Shown here piece by piece: positions 12,470 to 24,395 of a DNA stretch of 64,000 nt. The notes beneath the pieces were generated by a model that was given only the letters and a program-made list of their open reading frames with translations, had not been told where the DNA came from and searched no databases. The DNA is from Nissolia schottii (Eukaryota; Streptophyta; Magnoliopsida; Fabales; Fabaceae): positions 30,686 through 94,685 of the forward strand of contig QANU01085038.1 of NCBI GenBank assembly GCA_003254905.1, in the 5' to 3' direction. Position numbers and translations under genes: made by a program. Numbering within the stretch: position 1 is the stretch's first letter; the number at the start of each line of letters is the position of its first letter.

Positions 12470-14104
12470 GTGTTTAAGGGATAAGGTTGGAATGGATATC
12501 TATCTATCAATCTATCTATCTTCGCCACCGTTATTGTGCCACTGCTACATTTTTGCTACCTTCTTGGATATGCTGCTACTTGCTATTTCAAAACGTCGTC
12601 GTGTTAATAATAATATTAATAATAATAATAAATTATTAGTGTTAATAGCAAACATTTCTAATACCCAATACCCTCATGAATAGATAAATGTAGAGCATAC
12701 TTTGTATTTTTATTCTTTTAATGCTAGAAAATATTATCACAATATACAACATTCTTGTTAAAAGTCAAGTGTAAAATATATTTTATATCTTAAATAATAA
12801 AAATAATCAAGAGATCAACACTTTAAATTTATTTAAAAAATACATTACCATGGGATGATTGTTGACTAATATCAAAATATGAGTGAATTCATCCATTGTG
12901 TTGTCTATCATCTCTCAAAAAAATTTCACTTTCTTTTTCTTGACTAACAAATTACTTCAATGTGTTTCAGGGCCAAAGATTCCATGTGCCTAGTGTGTTT
13001 TAAGTACACTTAGTGTGTCTGGCTATTATTTACGTTTTTGGCACCGCATTCACTTTACTCTCTCAAAATTAGCATTGCACACATACCCCTTTATCTTTTT
13101 CATTTGTAAAGGAGGATCTCAAACAATATTTTTAAAATGACACCATTTCAATAATATCTACCCATTACACCCATATTGAAGTGGATTTCTAAAAAAGAAA
13201 TGGTTGACTACATCTATTTAAGGGGACAATAGCTCCTAACACACGGATTTTTTGGTTTCTATGGCGGAACAAGTTAATTATGATAAAAAATGAGGAGAAG
13301 ACAAAATAATGAGGAAAGCCGAAAAAGTGAATCAAGTCTATATAAAAAATTTATCGCCAAAAGAATATTGAAGGGTCCTCGTGATGAATGCATAAATATT
13401 TAAGTAATAATCAAACCGTATACAGGACGGGCTAGTGTCATAAGAATATTTATGAGATGCATAAGTCGTACCGTCAATAAGTTTCAATAATTCCTTCTAG
13501 GGAAGGTGGGGCTAGGGGTTTGAGCCTTTATTAAAGACTCAATAATTCCTTGTGCAAATAACATTTTCTCAAACTAAAATAATCAACTTTTACTTGTAAT
13601 TAAAACTTTCAAAATCCACTTTCACTTATAAATATACTTTGCCCTTAATTTTTTTTTATTCTTATTGTCCATTCAAACCTTAAACCTTAAACCTAAACAC
13701 GTGAGATTATTTGAAAACAGANNNNNNNNNNNNNNNNNNNNNNNNNNNNNNNNNNNNNNNNNNNNNNNNNNNNNNNNTATATATATTTAAAAAGGCGGTC
13801 CCAAGCATGCAATAAGTCTCATCCATGATGACAACATATTAAGACTTAGGCTATTATGAAAATTAAATTCAAGAGCAGTTGAAGAACGAACCATACTCAA
13901 AAGTGTAGGATGTATAATAAACTCCACATTTTTTTTATAAATTGAGTTGTTATGATATCAAATTAATTTTATTATATTTAAAGACAATGTACCTTCCATA
14001 GGATTCCATTAAAAATCTGATCATAATATTTGACAACAAATAAATAAACATGTCCGAAGGCAACAAAAGAAAAGCAAAGCCTCAAACCTTGAAAACACAA
14101 AAGC
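12470..14104. other. Intergenic, with assembly gap at 13722-13777
   Basis: AT-rich sequence with no recognisable gene. A short ATT/AAT microsatellite lies near 12606-12632. A block of N at 13722-13777 marks an assembly gap of unknown true size. Confidence 0.6.
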
Positions 14105-14997
14105 ATGGGAGTCCTGAGGATGGAGGACGTAGAAGGCAAAGGGAGGGGCCTGGTTGCAGCAGAGCCCCTCAAAGCAGGGCAAGTAGTCCTGAAAGAGCAC
14201 CCTCTCATCCTCTACTCTGCCTCCAACGTCCCCTCACCCTTCTCTTACTGTGACCACTGCTTCAGAATCCTCCCACAGCCACCCCGCTGAGTGCCCTTCC
14301 TGTGAAAACCACCGCTTCTGCAGCCACAAATGCCTCTCCTCCCACTCCCTCTCCCATCTCCAAAGCTCACCAAGTCCAAGCACGTTTAATCATAGCCGCA
14401 ATCTCCTCTCCCTCCACGGCTCCCCTGACTCCAACATTCTGGACTCTGCTCTGTTCCTTCATTCTCTCATCTCGCCCCTTCTCCCACCAATGACCCATTT
14501 TTCTGCTGATCTGCTTGCTCACATTATTGCCAAGGACAGGCTCAACTCGTTCTGCTTGATGCCCACGGCCCTCAGAGGTCCATTAAGGCCTACGCCATAT
14601 ACCCAAAGGCAACGTTTTTCAACCATGACTGTATCCCCAACGCTTGCAGGTTTGACTATGTGGACAGCAGTGGCCCCGACATGGTCGTCAGGATGATTCA
14701 GGATGTGTGCATAAGCTATTTCAGGATTGGGAGGGATTATGGCACCAGGAAGAGGATCCTGATGGAGGATTATGGGTTTGTTTGTGAGTGTGATAGGTGC
14801 AGGGTTGAGAAAGATTGGCCTGATGGACAGCCTAACAGTGACGTGCCACATGCGAGGTTCCTTGCAAAGTATGTGTGTGGGAGCAAGAACTGCGCAGGGA
14901 CTATGGCTCCTCTGCCTCCAGAAGATGGTGTGAACTCCAATGTTCTCGAGTGCAACTTTTGTGGCAATTTGAAGAATATTGATGCTGATGCTTAATG
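14105..14997 (+). pseudogene. ASHR2-like (SMYD-type) SET-domain methyltransferase pseudogene
   Basis: The translation follows the ASHR2/SMYD-like family from N to C terminus but changes frame at least four times. Frame 1 (14105-14290) gives the N-SET start GKGRGLVAAEPLKAGQV and a zinc-finger start SYCDHCFRIL. The frame moves by one base near 14275 to CPSCENHRFCSHKC, with a short hop into a third frame at about 14365-14395 (HQVQARLIIAA) and back to NLLSLHGSP. It returns to the first frame near 14570 for RSIKAYAIYPKATFFNHDC and PNACRFDY, the SET NHxCxPNA signature. About six codons seem missing between RMIQDV and CISYF (about 14705). The post-SET cysteines (CECDRC) and the C-terminal Cys pairs are kept, ending IDADA-stop. 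Intact relatives are around 400 residues and make histone-lysine methyltransferase-like proteins. Sequencing error cannot explain the codon deletion, so a recent pseudogene is likely. Confidence 0.82.
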
Positions 14998-15347
14998 TGT
15001 GTTTTGGTGGATCCAATCCAATTGGAGTGTATTCTGCTATGTGCTATTCTCCTTTCTGTATCATTCATGTATGTATCTGGCAGGAATATTATGCAGCGTC
15101 TTGTACTCTTCGCTAGACAAAAGCAACATATTGCACTTTCGTGTTTTAATGAGGAATATATTCTTGATCTCACCTAAATATAAGTTTTTTATTCTCTTCC
15201 ATTCCATTTCCCTTTAAACCACCAATTCATACGTACCCTTACATAGGACAAGTGCCATTTTTTAGTTGGTATACAAAAGGGGTCATGCCCCAGAGGGCAA
15301 GCGCCATTACCAATGACTTCAAAGTAAAAATCCACACCCACAAGCAC

Positions 15348-16797
15348 GAGTTTTTTTTAACTAAAATAACCCTAATATAAACAAATTATTAAAATATCTC
15401 TATTTTCAAACATTTAATAAAACTATCCCTGTTTTTGCAAACGTGACATTCGCGCTTTGCGCGGCGAGTCACGTCAGATTCGCCAACATGCTTGGCGAAT
15501 AATGCTGAGATTTGCCAACAAGGTTGCCAAATCCAATAGAAATTCGCCAACCAGGTTGGCGAATTTCTATTGGATGGTTGGCGAATTTCTATTGGATTTG
15601 GCAACCCTGTTGGCGAATTTGGACTAACCCTAACCCTAATCAAACCCTCACCCAGTTTGATTATATGGGAGCGCCCTATGATGAATTATATAGGGTTTAT
15701 GGTTATGGTTACGGTTTGTTTTTATGGTTTAGGATTAGGGTTTGGTTAAGGTTTGTTTTTATGGTTTAGGGCAAGGGTTTGATTGGAGTTATGGTTTGAT
15801 TAGGGTTAGGGTTATTAGGATTTAGGGTAAGGGTTAATTAGGGTTGAGGGCTAGAGTTTGATTAGAGTTGGGTTTAATTAGGGTTAGGATTGTGCGTATG
15901 GTTAGGTTTATATGATTAGGGTTATTAGGGTTAAGGGTTGATTAGAGTTTAGGGCTAGGGTTTGATTAGGGTTGATTAGGATTTAGGGTTAGGGTTTGAT
16001 TAGGGTTGAGGTTATATGGATCGGGTTCAAATTCACCAACTTGGATGGCAAATTCCTATTGAATTCGCCAAACTGGTTGATTAGGATTTATGGTTAGGGT
16101 TTGATTAGGGTTAGGGTTATGGGCTGAGTTCAAATTTGCCAACCCAAATGATTTGCCAAACCGGTTGATTAGGGTTTAGGGCTAGAGTTTGATTAGGGTT
16201 GGGGTTATATGGTCAAGTTCAAATTCGCCAACCTGAATGGCAAATTCCTATTAAATTCGCCAAAACTGGTTGATTAGAGTTTAGGGCTAGGGTTATGGGC
16301 CAAGTTCAAATTCGCCAACTCGGATAATTTGCCAAATCGGTTGATTACGATTTAGGACTAAGGTTTGATTAGGGTTTAGGATTAGGGTTTAATTGGGGTT
16401 GATTAGGGTTTAAGGCTAGAGTTTGATTAGGGTTGGGGTTATATGGACTGAGTTCAAATTCATCAACCCGGATGGCAAATTCATAATTCGCCAAATTGGT
16501 TTATTAGGGTTTAGGGCTAGTGTTTGATTAGGGTTAAGGTTAGTCCAAATTCACCAACCCAATTGGCAAATTCCTATTGAATTTGGCAACCCTGTTGGCA
16601 AATTCCTATTGGATTTAGTAACTTTGTTGGCGAATCTCAACACTATTCGCCAAGTGTGTAGGCGAATCTAACATGGCTCGCCACGCAAAGCGCGAATGGT
16701 ACGTCAGCTAAAACATGGATAGTTTTGTTAAATGTTTAGAAATAAGGGTATTTTAATAATTTATTTGTGTATAAGAAGTATTTTAATAAAAAAACTC
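15348..16797. mobile_element. Mutator-like foldback element with telomere-like internal repeats
   Basis: The two ends are long inverted repeats of about 200-290 bases. The left end (15348 onward) GAGTTTTTTTTAACTAAAAT pairs with the reverse complement of the right end (up to 16797), GAGTTTTTTTATTAAAATAC. Further in, ATTCGCGCTTTGCG(C/T)GGCGAG and (A/T)TTGGCGAAT words occur in both arms. The arms themselves hold several ATTCGCCAAC / GTTGGCGAAT palindromes. There is no transposase ORF, so the element is non-autonomous. I could not find a clean 9-bp target duplication, so the exact ends and the Mutator assignment are less sure than the inverted-repeat structure. Confidence 0.8.
15625..16545 (+). 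repeat. Degenerate telomere-like (TTAGGGTTTGAT)n tandem repeats
   Basis: Core of the foldback element above. It contains dozens of TTAGGG / TTAGGGTT words mixed with GATTAGGGTTTAGGGCTAG-type units, almost all in one orientation (GATTAGGG on the plus strand). It is interrupted by TTCGCCAAC spacers near 16030, 16130, 16225, 16310 and 16470. It is not a true telomere: units vary in length and are flanked by transposon arms. Confidence 0.85.
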
Positions 16798-18009
16798 ACG
16801 TAACACTAACACCGCCCTTGTGTACCTCGAAATGCTACTCCAAATTGAAACATTAATAGGTCAACCACCACTGTGCACTTGTCATTTATTACCATTGTGC
16901 ACAGGGAAGCCATGTGTGAAAGCTCCTTTTCACTGCCATATTATGCCTAATCTAAATTCCAATGCAAATGACCATTTGCCTCTCTCCAGTGCCCTCTTAA
17001 CTTACTTCGTTAGTTCCAACACACTGGACAAACTCCAAACTCATCTCACCCGAAACTAGAAAATCTCTTACATACTTCTACACCAACAATAAAAAAATTA
17101 CTACTAATGTTCTGTTTCATTAAATACTTAATATAATACTTCAGTAATTGCATTAAAAAATAGGGAAATAGAAAAAGGATGAATCACAAAATTGAAAGTG
17201 TCCAACGGATCAAAGCGTAGTCCTTTTTTTAAAAAAATAAATAAATTTCGGACTCTAATAGAACCTAAGGATATATTTGATTTGTATTTGTTTCCTTAGT
17301 TCATTTTCTCTTTTCAACTTATTTTTGTTTTTTAATATTTTATAAAAGAAACAGCAAAAATAGACAACGAAAATATAAGAATTGTTTTTTACATTATTTC
17401 CTCCACAAAATCCTAAAACAATAAACAAACATCAACCTGCACCATATTTTTACTAGTTACTACCGGAAAGGTTAACTACATGTACATGACTGATCCCATG
17501 TCTCAAATGTCACAGTGAAGAATGTTTGTCATTCATTCCCCACTCCATCATTTATGCAATAATTAACCATATCCATATAAGCTTGCAGGCTTGAAGATAG
17601 CAAAAGCACCATGTGTCTAACAATCATGGGACTTCAATCATAGGAAGATAAGAGTCAGACTAAATGGCAGTACAATAATAAAAAGGAAAAAAGGAAAGCA
17701 TAGTCAAATATTACAAGTTTACATATAAAGGAAACAAGAGAACAAGAACTCCTTGAAGTATATAAACTATATAAAAGAACAACATATTTGGAACTTTGAA
17801 ATTAAAAACATGATTCCCTCAAGTATCTGAATGCTATCTGAGGACTTCTATTTATTTATTATAGCATTTCATTGTTTTAGGGGAGAGACAAAGGGTAGGG
17901 TGGGGGTGGGGGAACAGGAAGTGATTCCAAAAGCTTGGCTTCAAGTGGATGTTGACATATCATAGGGACAAGAACACTCAGTCACAAACCTTACAAAGAA
18001 CCACTGCAA
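16798..18009. other. Intergenic, 3' flank of the GRF gene
   Basis: No gene seen. The 240-base ORF at 16820-17059 shows no family features. The last ~200 bases probably include the GRF 3' UTR (minus strand). A GGGTGGGGGTGGGGG run sits at about 17898-17912. Confidence 0.45.
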
Positions 18010-21000
18010 TCAACAATTGGCATCTGAGCTAAAATCTTTGCTGGGCCTGTACTCGACGGCGTCGGAGCCTAAATCCTTCTTCCCCCAGTGCCAGTCAGTA
18101 AAGAGAGACTGAGGGGACGGGTATTCCTGTTTCAAACACCCTGCTGAACTCAACTGGTGGCCGCCAAAGACAAGTTCCTTGGTCCTGGCAGCGTCAAGGT
18201 TCAGCAGCTCAGTATCTCGCATTGCTCGCTGTTCAAAGTAGTTCCCAACCATAGTAGAACTGGTTCTTGATTCCGAAACAGTGCTAGATGGAATATGAGG
18301 CATAGACCACATGCCATCTGAGGTGAAGTCATAACCTTGATACCTCACAGTTCCCAGATCCTTCTGCAAGAAGTCGTGCTCATCTGCTTCGGAGTTTAGT
18401 GCAAACCTATGGAGTGTTTAGTAAACATCATGATGGTGCTACATTTATTTCAAATATGCACAAGAGGAAATTACAAACAATTTAACAAGAAAAACAATTG
18501 AAAAACAAATTATGAAAGGCTACAGATAGACTCGAGTGCGTAGGACGGTGGGGCCACTGCAGTCATGAATAACAAAAAACACCCACCATCTGAACATAGA
18601 ATCTATTCAGATGAATCAAGTAAGCTCTGCCTAGAAGAAAAAACTGTTGCTTTGTACTCTACTTAGAAGCAATTTAGATGCTCAGCCCTTATTCCGTAGT
18701 CATAAAAATATGTTAATATCCATTCCATACCTCAAATCTCATAAGTTGCTTATAAAGAATTAAGGGCCTGTTGGATTTTGCATTCAGATTAGAACAATTC
18801 CAGCCAACAGAAGGAAGTTCCTTCCTTATAAAGTGCATTGGAACGTGTTAGTGGCATGGGAACATGTGCTTTCACGTTTCCCTTGCAAACCAAACAGGCT
18901 CTAAATCATTTACTTCAGATTACCAACATATAATCCGTGTCATTATCTTCCCTCTCACATTTGCTCTTTTTCTTAAATTCTACTTTAGAACACACAATAC
19001 CATGATCTTCAGCAAGTGCATTGCTTAGTCAACCACCTAGTGTCAATACCAGCTTGTGTTGACACAGGAGAAGAAAAAATACCAACTGTGACAAGGCTAA
19101 ATAAGAAGTGTCAAATTTGTTCCACCTCAAAGTAATAGGAAAGAAAAACAAGAATCAAAAGAAAAAGAAAGAGGACAAGAAAGACTTTTGAAGGAGAATG
19201 TAAGATTTCATGACAGCTTAACAGCGGCAAAAAATGTAAATATCCATATCACCATACAATCAGAAAAAAAAAGGGTACTGAAATGATCACATTTCACAAT
19301 TTCCTTTAACCTATACCATGTCACCACTACTCCACAGTTATGAACCACCATTTGTGGATAATCGTCAATTATCCCTCACTAGTTGGATGCATGGTTGACC
19401 AGCATGAAATCTACATCTCCTTAATTGCTTTAACCGTATCACTAATTAACATTAGCTATTTTTTAATAGAACGTGCTCCAGCTATTACTCTAGTTTGCCC
19501 TAATATGCTATAATCATTGAATCCCTTGATTTCCAATCTTACGAAATCATCCCTTCACCCTCTGACAAGGTAACACGATGCCCTGCACTTCTTATAATAT
19601 GTTTTAAATGACTGTTAAAAGCATGTCTACCCACTAAAAGCATCTCAAATAAATAGTGAGGGGACAATTGAGGCTACAATAATATCAAGGGCTAAAAATA
19701 TTTCCCTTGTTATACACTACACCACCTGATTAAATGCAATTCAGAAACACTATTAACAAGGCATGGAGAACTTGCTTTTTGTTTCTAAAGGGTAATGTTG
19801 AAATTTGTTTTAATGCAGAAATTTTTTTAACAACGCAAGGTTAACTTGTCTAAGATCATAGCTTATTAGCACTGCATTCTTTCACCTAACTATGACCAAG
19901 TATAACTCAAAAACTATGGGATGCTAACTTGCACCTGACTTTTTCATCCCATAAATCATAATGAGCCACATGTTAGGTAACTTAGCATCACAGCTACCAT
20001 GTAAATGCTATCTATCAGTCAGAAAAACAGTGTGTGCAAAAACATGAAAACCATCCCACTAGAATCATTGCCGTGACCCCAAAACTCAAACACCCCAAAA
20101 GTGCGAAAGAGAAGCTTACAAGGCATCGCATAAACTATGAGAAGATGGCAAAACACCACAATGACCCATCAACACATCACCTAAAAATTTCCCAAAATGA
20201 GAAAGAACCAAAGGGCATTCCCAATTTAGAACAGGCTTCACCAGTGGGTCAACAAACCAATCAATCAACCAACAACAATAAAGCCTTCTCTCACAAGTGT
20301 AATCGACAACATGAATCAACTATTGTATCCTATATTCCTATTATAAACCTTCATTTACAATCAATCAATTTACAAATTAAAAAAAATACTAAAACAGAAG
20401 ATAATAGAAGACCTGAATCAATCAATTTACCTGTCCAAAAAACCTTTTGCTCACTAAGAGGGATTGACTTAAGCCATGGCCAATAAACCAATCAATCAAT
20501 TTAAATAAAAAATAAATAAATTAATTTAAAAAAGAGAAGACATGAATCATAGAGAGACAGAGAGAGAAAGATACCTGAACTCTTTCTTGCTAACATCACC
20601 GGGGAGTGACATAGGGCCCATCTGCAGGTGTTGCAAGCTGCTGTTGCTGTTATTGCTGCTGTTGCTGTTCCCCACAAGGGTGAAACCTTCACGGCTACCA
20701 TTGGTGTGCAAAGGGAGCGCGTGGAAGGTTCCAGAAGAAGCAGATGCTGCAACACCACCACCAGCACCACTGCCAGCAGCAGCGGTAGTAGCAGCAGTAG
20801 AAGCAGAAGAAGAGTGAGATTGTTGTTGAGATTGAGATGATTCCACAGGCTTTCTTGAACGGTAACGACGCCGTATCATGTGGCGGTCGCAGTACTTGGA
20901 GTCAGGGTGGGCGTCTCTGGCGCACCTCCACTTCTTCCCGTCGGTCCTCCTGCACCTCCCTGGCTCCGGATCTGTCTTCTTCCCGTAATACCCCACTGCC

Positions 21001-21290
21001 AAAAACAAATAAAAAAGGTTAAAACTTTGAGCTGAAGAGGGACAAGGGTAAGGGGGAAAAGTGGAAAAGAATTGATTTTTATTACGAGTTTGGTACTGAG
21101 GGAGCTTGGGGGACATGAGCTGGAGGCTCCGCCGGATGGGAGCGAGGAGGTCAGGGGGGACGGAGAGGCCGGCCTTGAGGTACTTGAAGATGAGGGCCTG
21201 GTGCTCCAGCTCCTGCCACTGCGCCACCGTGAACGGCGCCGCATGCCACGCCATCGACGCCGTGTGGGGGGGAGGAGGAGGAACGCTCAT
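18010..21290 (-). CDS. Growth-regulating factor (GRF) transcription factor, QLQ + WRC
   Basis: Three exons join in frame: 21290-21086, 20995-20575 and 18406-18010, with introns of 90 and 2168 bases and GT-AG borders. The product is 340 residues. The QLQ domain (about residues 19-54, [20 protein letters not shown]) binds GIF co-activators in this family. The WRC domain (about 77-120) holds a C3H set exactly spaced C83-x9-C93-x10-C104-x2-H107 and a basic nuclear signal RRRYRSRK. A Ser/Gln/Ala/Gly low-complexity segment follows, then a C-terminal part rich in Tyr, Ser and Trp (SLFTDWHW). GRFs promote cell proliferation in leaves and other organs. The intron after QLQ is the usual GRF position. 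A miR396 site overlaps the end of WRC. The exact GRF subgroup is not resolved. The upstream region (21424-21470) is GA-rich, a CT-rich leader on the coding strand. Confidence 0.95.
18764..18901. mobile_element. PIF/Harbinger (Tourist-like) MITE in GRF intron 2
   Basis: A 138-base segment starting GGGCCTGTTGGATTTTGCA and ending with the inverse of GAGCCTGTTTGGTTTGCA. It is flanked on both sides by TAA (18761-18763 and 18902-18904), the 3-bp target duplication of PIF/Harbinger elements. It has no coding capacity and lies in the large GRF intron. Confidence 0.75.
20841..20861 (-). promoter_or_regulatory. miR396 target site in GRF mRNA
   Basis: The plus strand here reads TTCCACAGGCTTTCTTGAAC followed by G. 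This is almost the miR396 sequence itself (known form UUCCACAGCUUUCUUGAACU) with one extra G, so the minus-strand mRNA is complementary with the single bulge typical of GRF targets. It encodes the RSRKPVE segment at the end of WRC. Post-transcriptional repression of this gene by miR396 follows from known GRF biology. Confidence 0.92.
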
Positions 21291-22075
21291 CTTCTTCCGT
21301 TGTTCAAGTTTAGGTGTTTGATGTTATGCAAAAGGAAAAGAAGGAGAATGGTTGCTGAATGTTGGAGACAAGGGTTCGCATTTAGGGAAGAGTGTGATTA
21401 TATGTAGGTAAGGAGGGGAGGGTGTGGAGGTGGAGGTGGAGGAGGAGGGGGAGGGGCGGTTACCTCGGCCATGATTGGATTGGAATGGAAACGGTAGGGA
21501 TTAAGGATTTTTAAGGATGCTTGCTTGCTTGCTTTCTTCACAAAAGAAAAAACATAAACAAATACTAACACTCACAAAGATGTTCAACATTTTTATTTTC
21601 TATTTTTTTTCATGGGAGTAAACCTTTTGTGGTATTAGTCAAATACATTCTCTAATTAGTGACATTATCAAAAGTCCCATTTTTATAACACATGAACTAA
21701 TATAAATGATGCTCTCAATTGCATAGACTAAATTGAGATTTACCTTGTTTTGAGTGATGTTTTAGCTAAGAAGTTGATGGTTTTTTTTCTTCTTTTTTTT
21801 TTTGGAGGGGGAGGGGGTTATATTCATTTTGTAAAATATATCATATTGACATATACTCTATTCATTTTAGTTTGGAAAGCCTAACTTATAAACTTATAAA
21901 TTAACTTATTATTTTTATGAATGTTATATGACATTTTTTTTATTTTATTCTTAAAAATGTCAAGTATTATTTATAAAAATTGACAGGTTGATTTATAAAT
22001 TAATTTGTTTCTCAAACATTATATTTTTAGATTTATTAAAATTTCATATAATAATAGATGATATATAAATTAAGA

Positions 22076-22318
22076 ATAAAACATTAAATTGGTTCTTGTT
22101 CTTCACAAAATTAATTAATTTTGTCTTCAAAGTTTTAAAATTGTTGAAATTGTCTCTGAAGTTACCAAAAGTCCATCAAAATAGTCATTCATTACCTTAA
22201 TCTCAAGAATGAATTTGATAGATTTTTTGTAACTTCAAAGACAATTTTAATGATTTTGAAATATTGAGAACAAAATTGATTAATACAGTCAACTACAAAA
22301 ACTTAATTGAATATTTTA
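22076..22318. mobile_element. Foldback MITE-like hairpin
   Basis: Almost the whole segment folds on itself. Left-arm words such as AATTAATTTTGTCTTCAAAG and GAAATTGTCTCTGAAGTTAC return as the reverse complement in the right arm (for example GTAACTTCAAAGACAATTTT at about 22230). The arms are near 110 bases with a short loop around 22185-22205. No coding capacity; family not assigned. Confidence 0.65.
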
Positions 22319-24258
22319 TTTTATAAATTAATATGGTGTGTAATATAAAATTAGTTAAAATAACACATCATTTGATTATTTTAAAGAGAGATTTACTAAT
22401 TGATATCATAAAGACATTGATTAAAAAAAATCAAAAAAATTTTAAATTTAATTAAATATTATTAAAAATATATAAATTTAATATTTTTTTAATGCAAAAT
22501 TAATATAAATATATTCTTATCAAGTGTGGTTAGAAAAATCCTTTTAAATAAAGGGGGGCTTGGTGGTAGTAGATAGTAGCTACACATCATTGACTAGCAG
22601 GGGTGTTTTTTGAATTGTATTCTTGTGGTTTTGCTGAACTGTTCATTTTTACTTGCTTCTCCGTGGATTTATTACAGTGTGTATGGATAAAATCAAAATT
22701 CAATTTATGACTCTCGAGACCAGTCAAAATAGCTTATGAGCTGTGTTGTTGCAAGTGTCAAGTACTTTGTGAGCTGTTGAAAGCTTAGATTAATTGTTGT
22801 TCTTACTATAGTAAAGGAAATTTGAAATTCTGACTTTTTTTTGGTACCATAAAGTGTGAGGAGGTTGTATCATTATGAGATTAGACCTTGCCATAAAATC
22901 TGACTTAAAAAAATTCATAATAGAACTGAATAGTAACAGCTAAACGACAAAGATATTAGCTTAAAGCAACTGAGGGCTAATTCCATTTTTGCGAGGGAGT
23001 TAGATACTACTTATATCAAGGTATATGAGATTTATTTTGCATAAAAAAATATATGAGATTTATTTGGACAATTTTGACGAAGTATTAACAAATTTTAAGG
23101 AATAATGTTTACTCCTCAGGAGTTGTGGCCGTAATTAGCCCCAGTCTTAAAGGGTTATCCATATTAACTAAAAATTATAGTTTTTTTTATCACTAGTTTT
23201 AGAGAAAAAAATTCACATAAATTATTTTCACTGAATTTTATTTTTTTAATTTAAAATTAAATTTCACTAAATTTACTCTATTTAACTCCATTAAATCTTT
23301 TTTAATTTAAAATTAATATTTTATTACTTTTAACATTTAAAAATATAAAAAATAAAATTAAATAACTTATATAAAAGAATAAAATCAACAAATTTTAAAT
23401 AATTTATGTGCATAACACATTACTAAACTAGTTACTGAAAAAAGATACAATCAAGAGATTGACACATGTAAATTTTATGTTCATTAAAGGCAAACTATCG
23501 TGTTATTCAACGATCTCAAACCTCCAACAAGATATATTGCTCAGATTTAGGATTTTCCCCACAGTCCAATTATTGCTAAGATTTGTTACTACAGTTGGAA
23601 GTATAAAAAAAATTGTTTCTATAGTTGATTCATGAAACTTTTGAGTTATATTTGAGCGTTGGTTAACTACCATTTGCATCATTCCTTTTCTTTCCTTCTT
23701 TGTTGTAATCTCGATTTTTTAAAAAGTATTTTTAGTTAATAATTTAAAAATTTTGTCCAAGAATATGTCTCTATCAAATTATTGATAAGTCAATTTTGTT
23801 TTAAACCCAAAAAACAATTAATTTGATCTTCATCAATTTTAAATATAGGTTAAATTAATCTTCTCATGCTCGATCCCATTTTATAAACATGATTAAACGC
23901 AATTTTAGAAATAAGAAAAAGCTAACAAGTGTCCTTAAGAAAAAAGTGATAATTTCTTATTGGAAATGTGAGACTTGATAATTTCTAATGTCACGACATA
24001 CATTAAAAACTCTAAAAAAAAAAATTGCTTCATTAACCAATGCCCTTAGGCAAGGACATTGGTTAGCAAAACTCTTAGGAGGTATTTCATACATTGTTTT
24101 CAATATTACTAGGAAATTTGGATTACCTTTTAGAAATATTATCAATTGTTAAATTGTTGGTAATGTTACATTATCGTGTTTAGTATGCATTAGACATGTA
24201 ATTGGAAAACTACACTATCCTGTTTGGTATATAAAAAAGATTACGAGATATATACATT

Positions 24259-24395
24259 ACTTATTATTATTATTACTTTTATTATTACTACTACTATTAT
24301 TACTTATTATTATTATTATTTTTTATTCATACTAACTTTATTTTCATTGTTATTTTTATAATAATAATTTTTTTATTTTATTGTTATTATTATTT
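24259..24395. repeat. Imperfect ATT/ACT trinucleotide repeat
   Basis: Runs of TTATTATTATT and TACTACTATTATTAC, interrupted, over about 135 bases. Confidence 0.75.

Noticed and set aside
12337-12528. Ser/Pro-rich ORF upstream of PAM68
   Set aside because: It comes from the GA/CT microsatellite and overlaps the likely PAM68 leader; the spliced 13-codon exon explains the locus better.
20034-20486. 150-codon plus-strand ORF
   Set aside because: Lies wholly inside GRF intron 2 on the opposite strand and has biased Asn/Lys/Gln composition.
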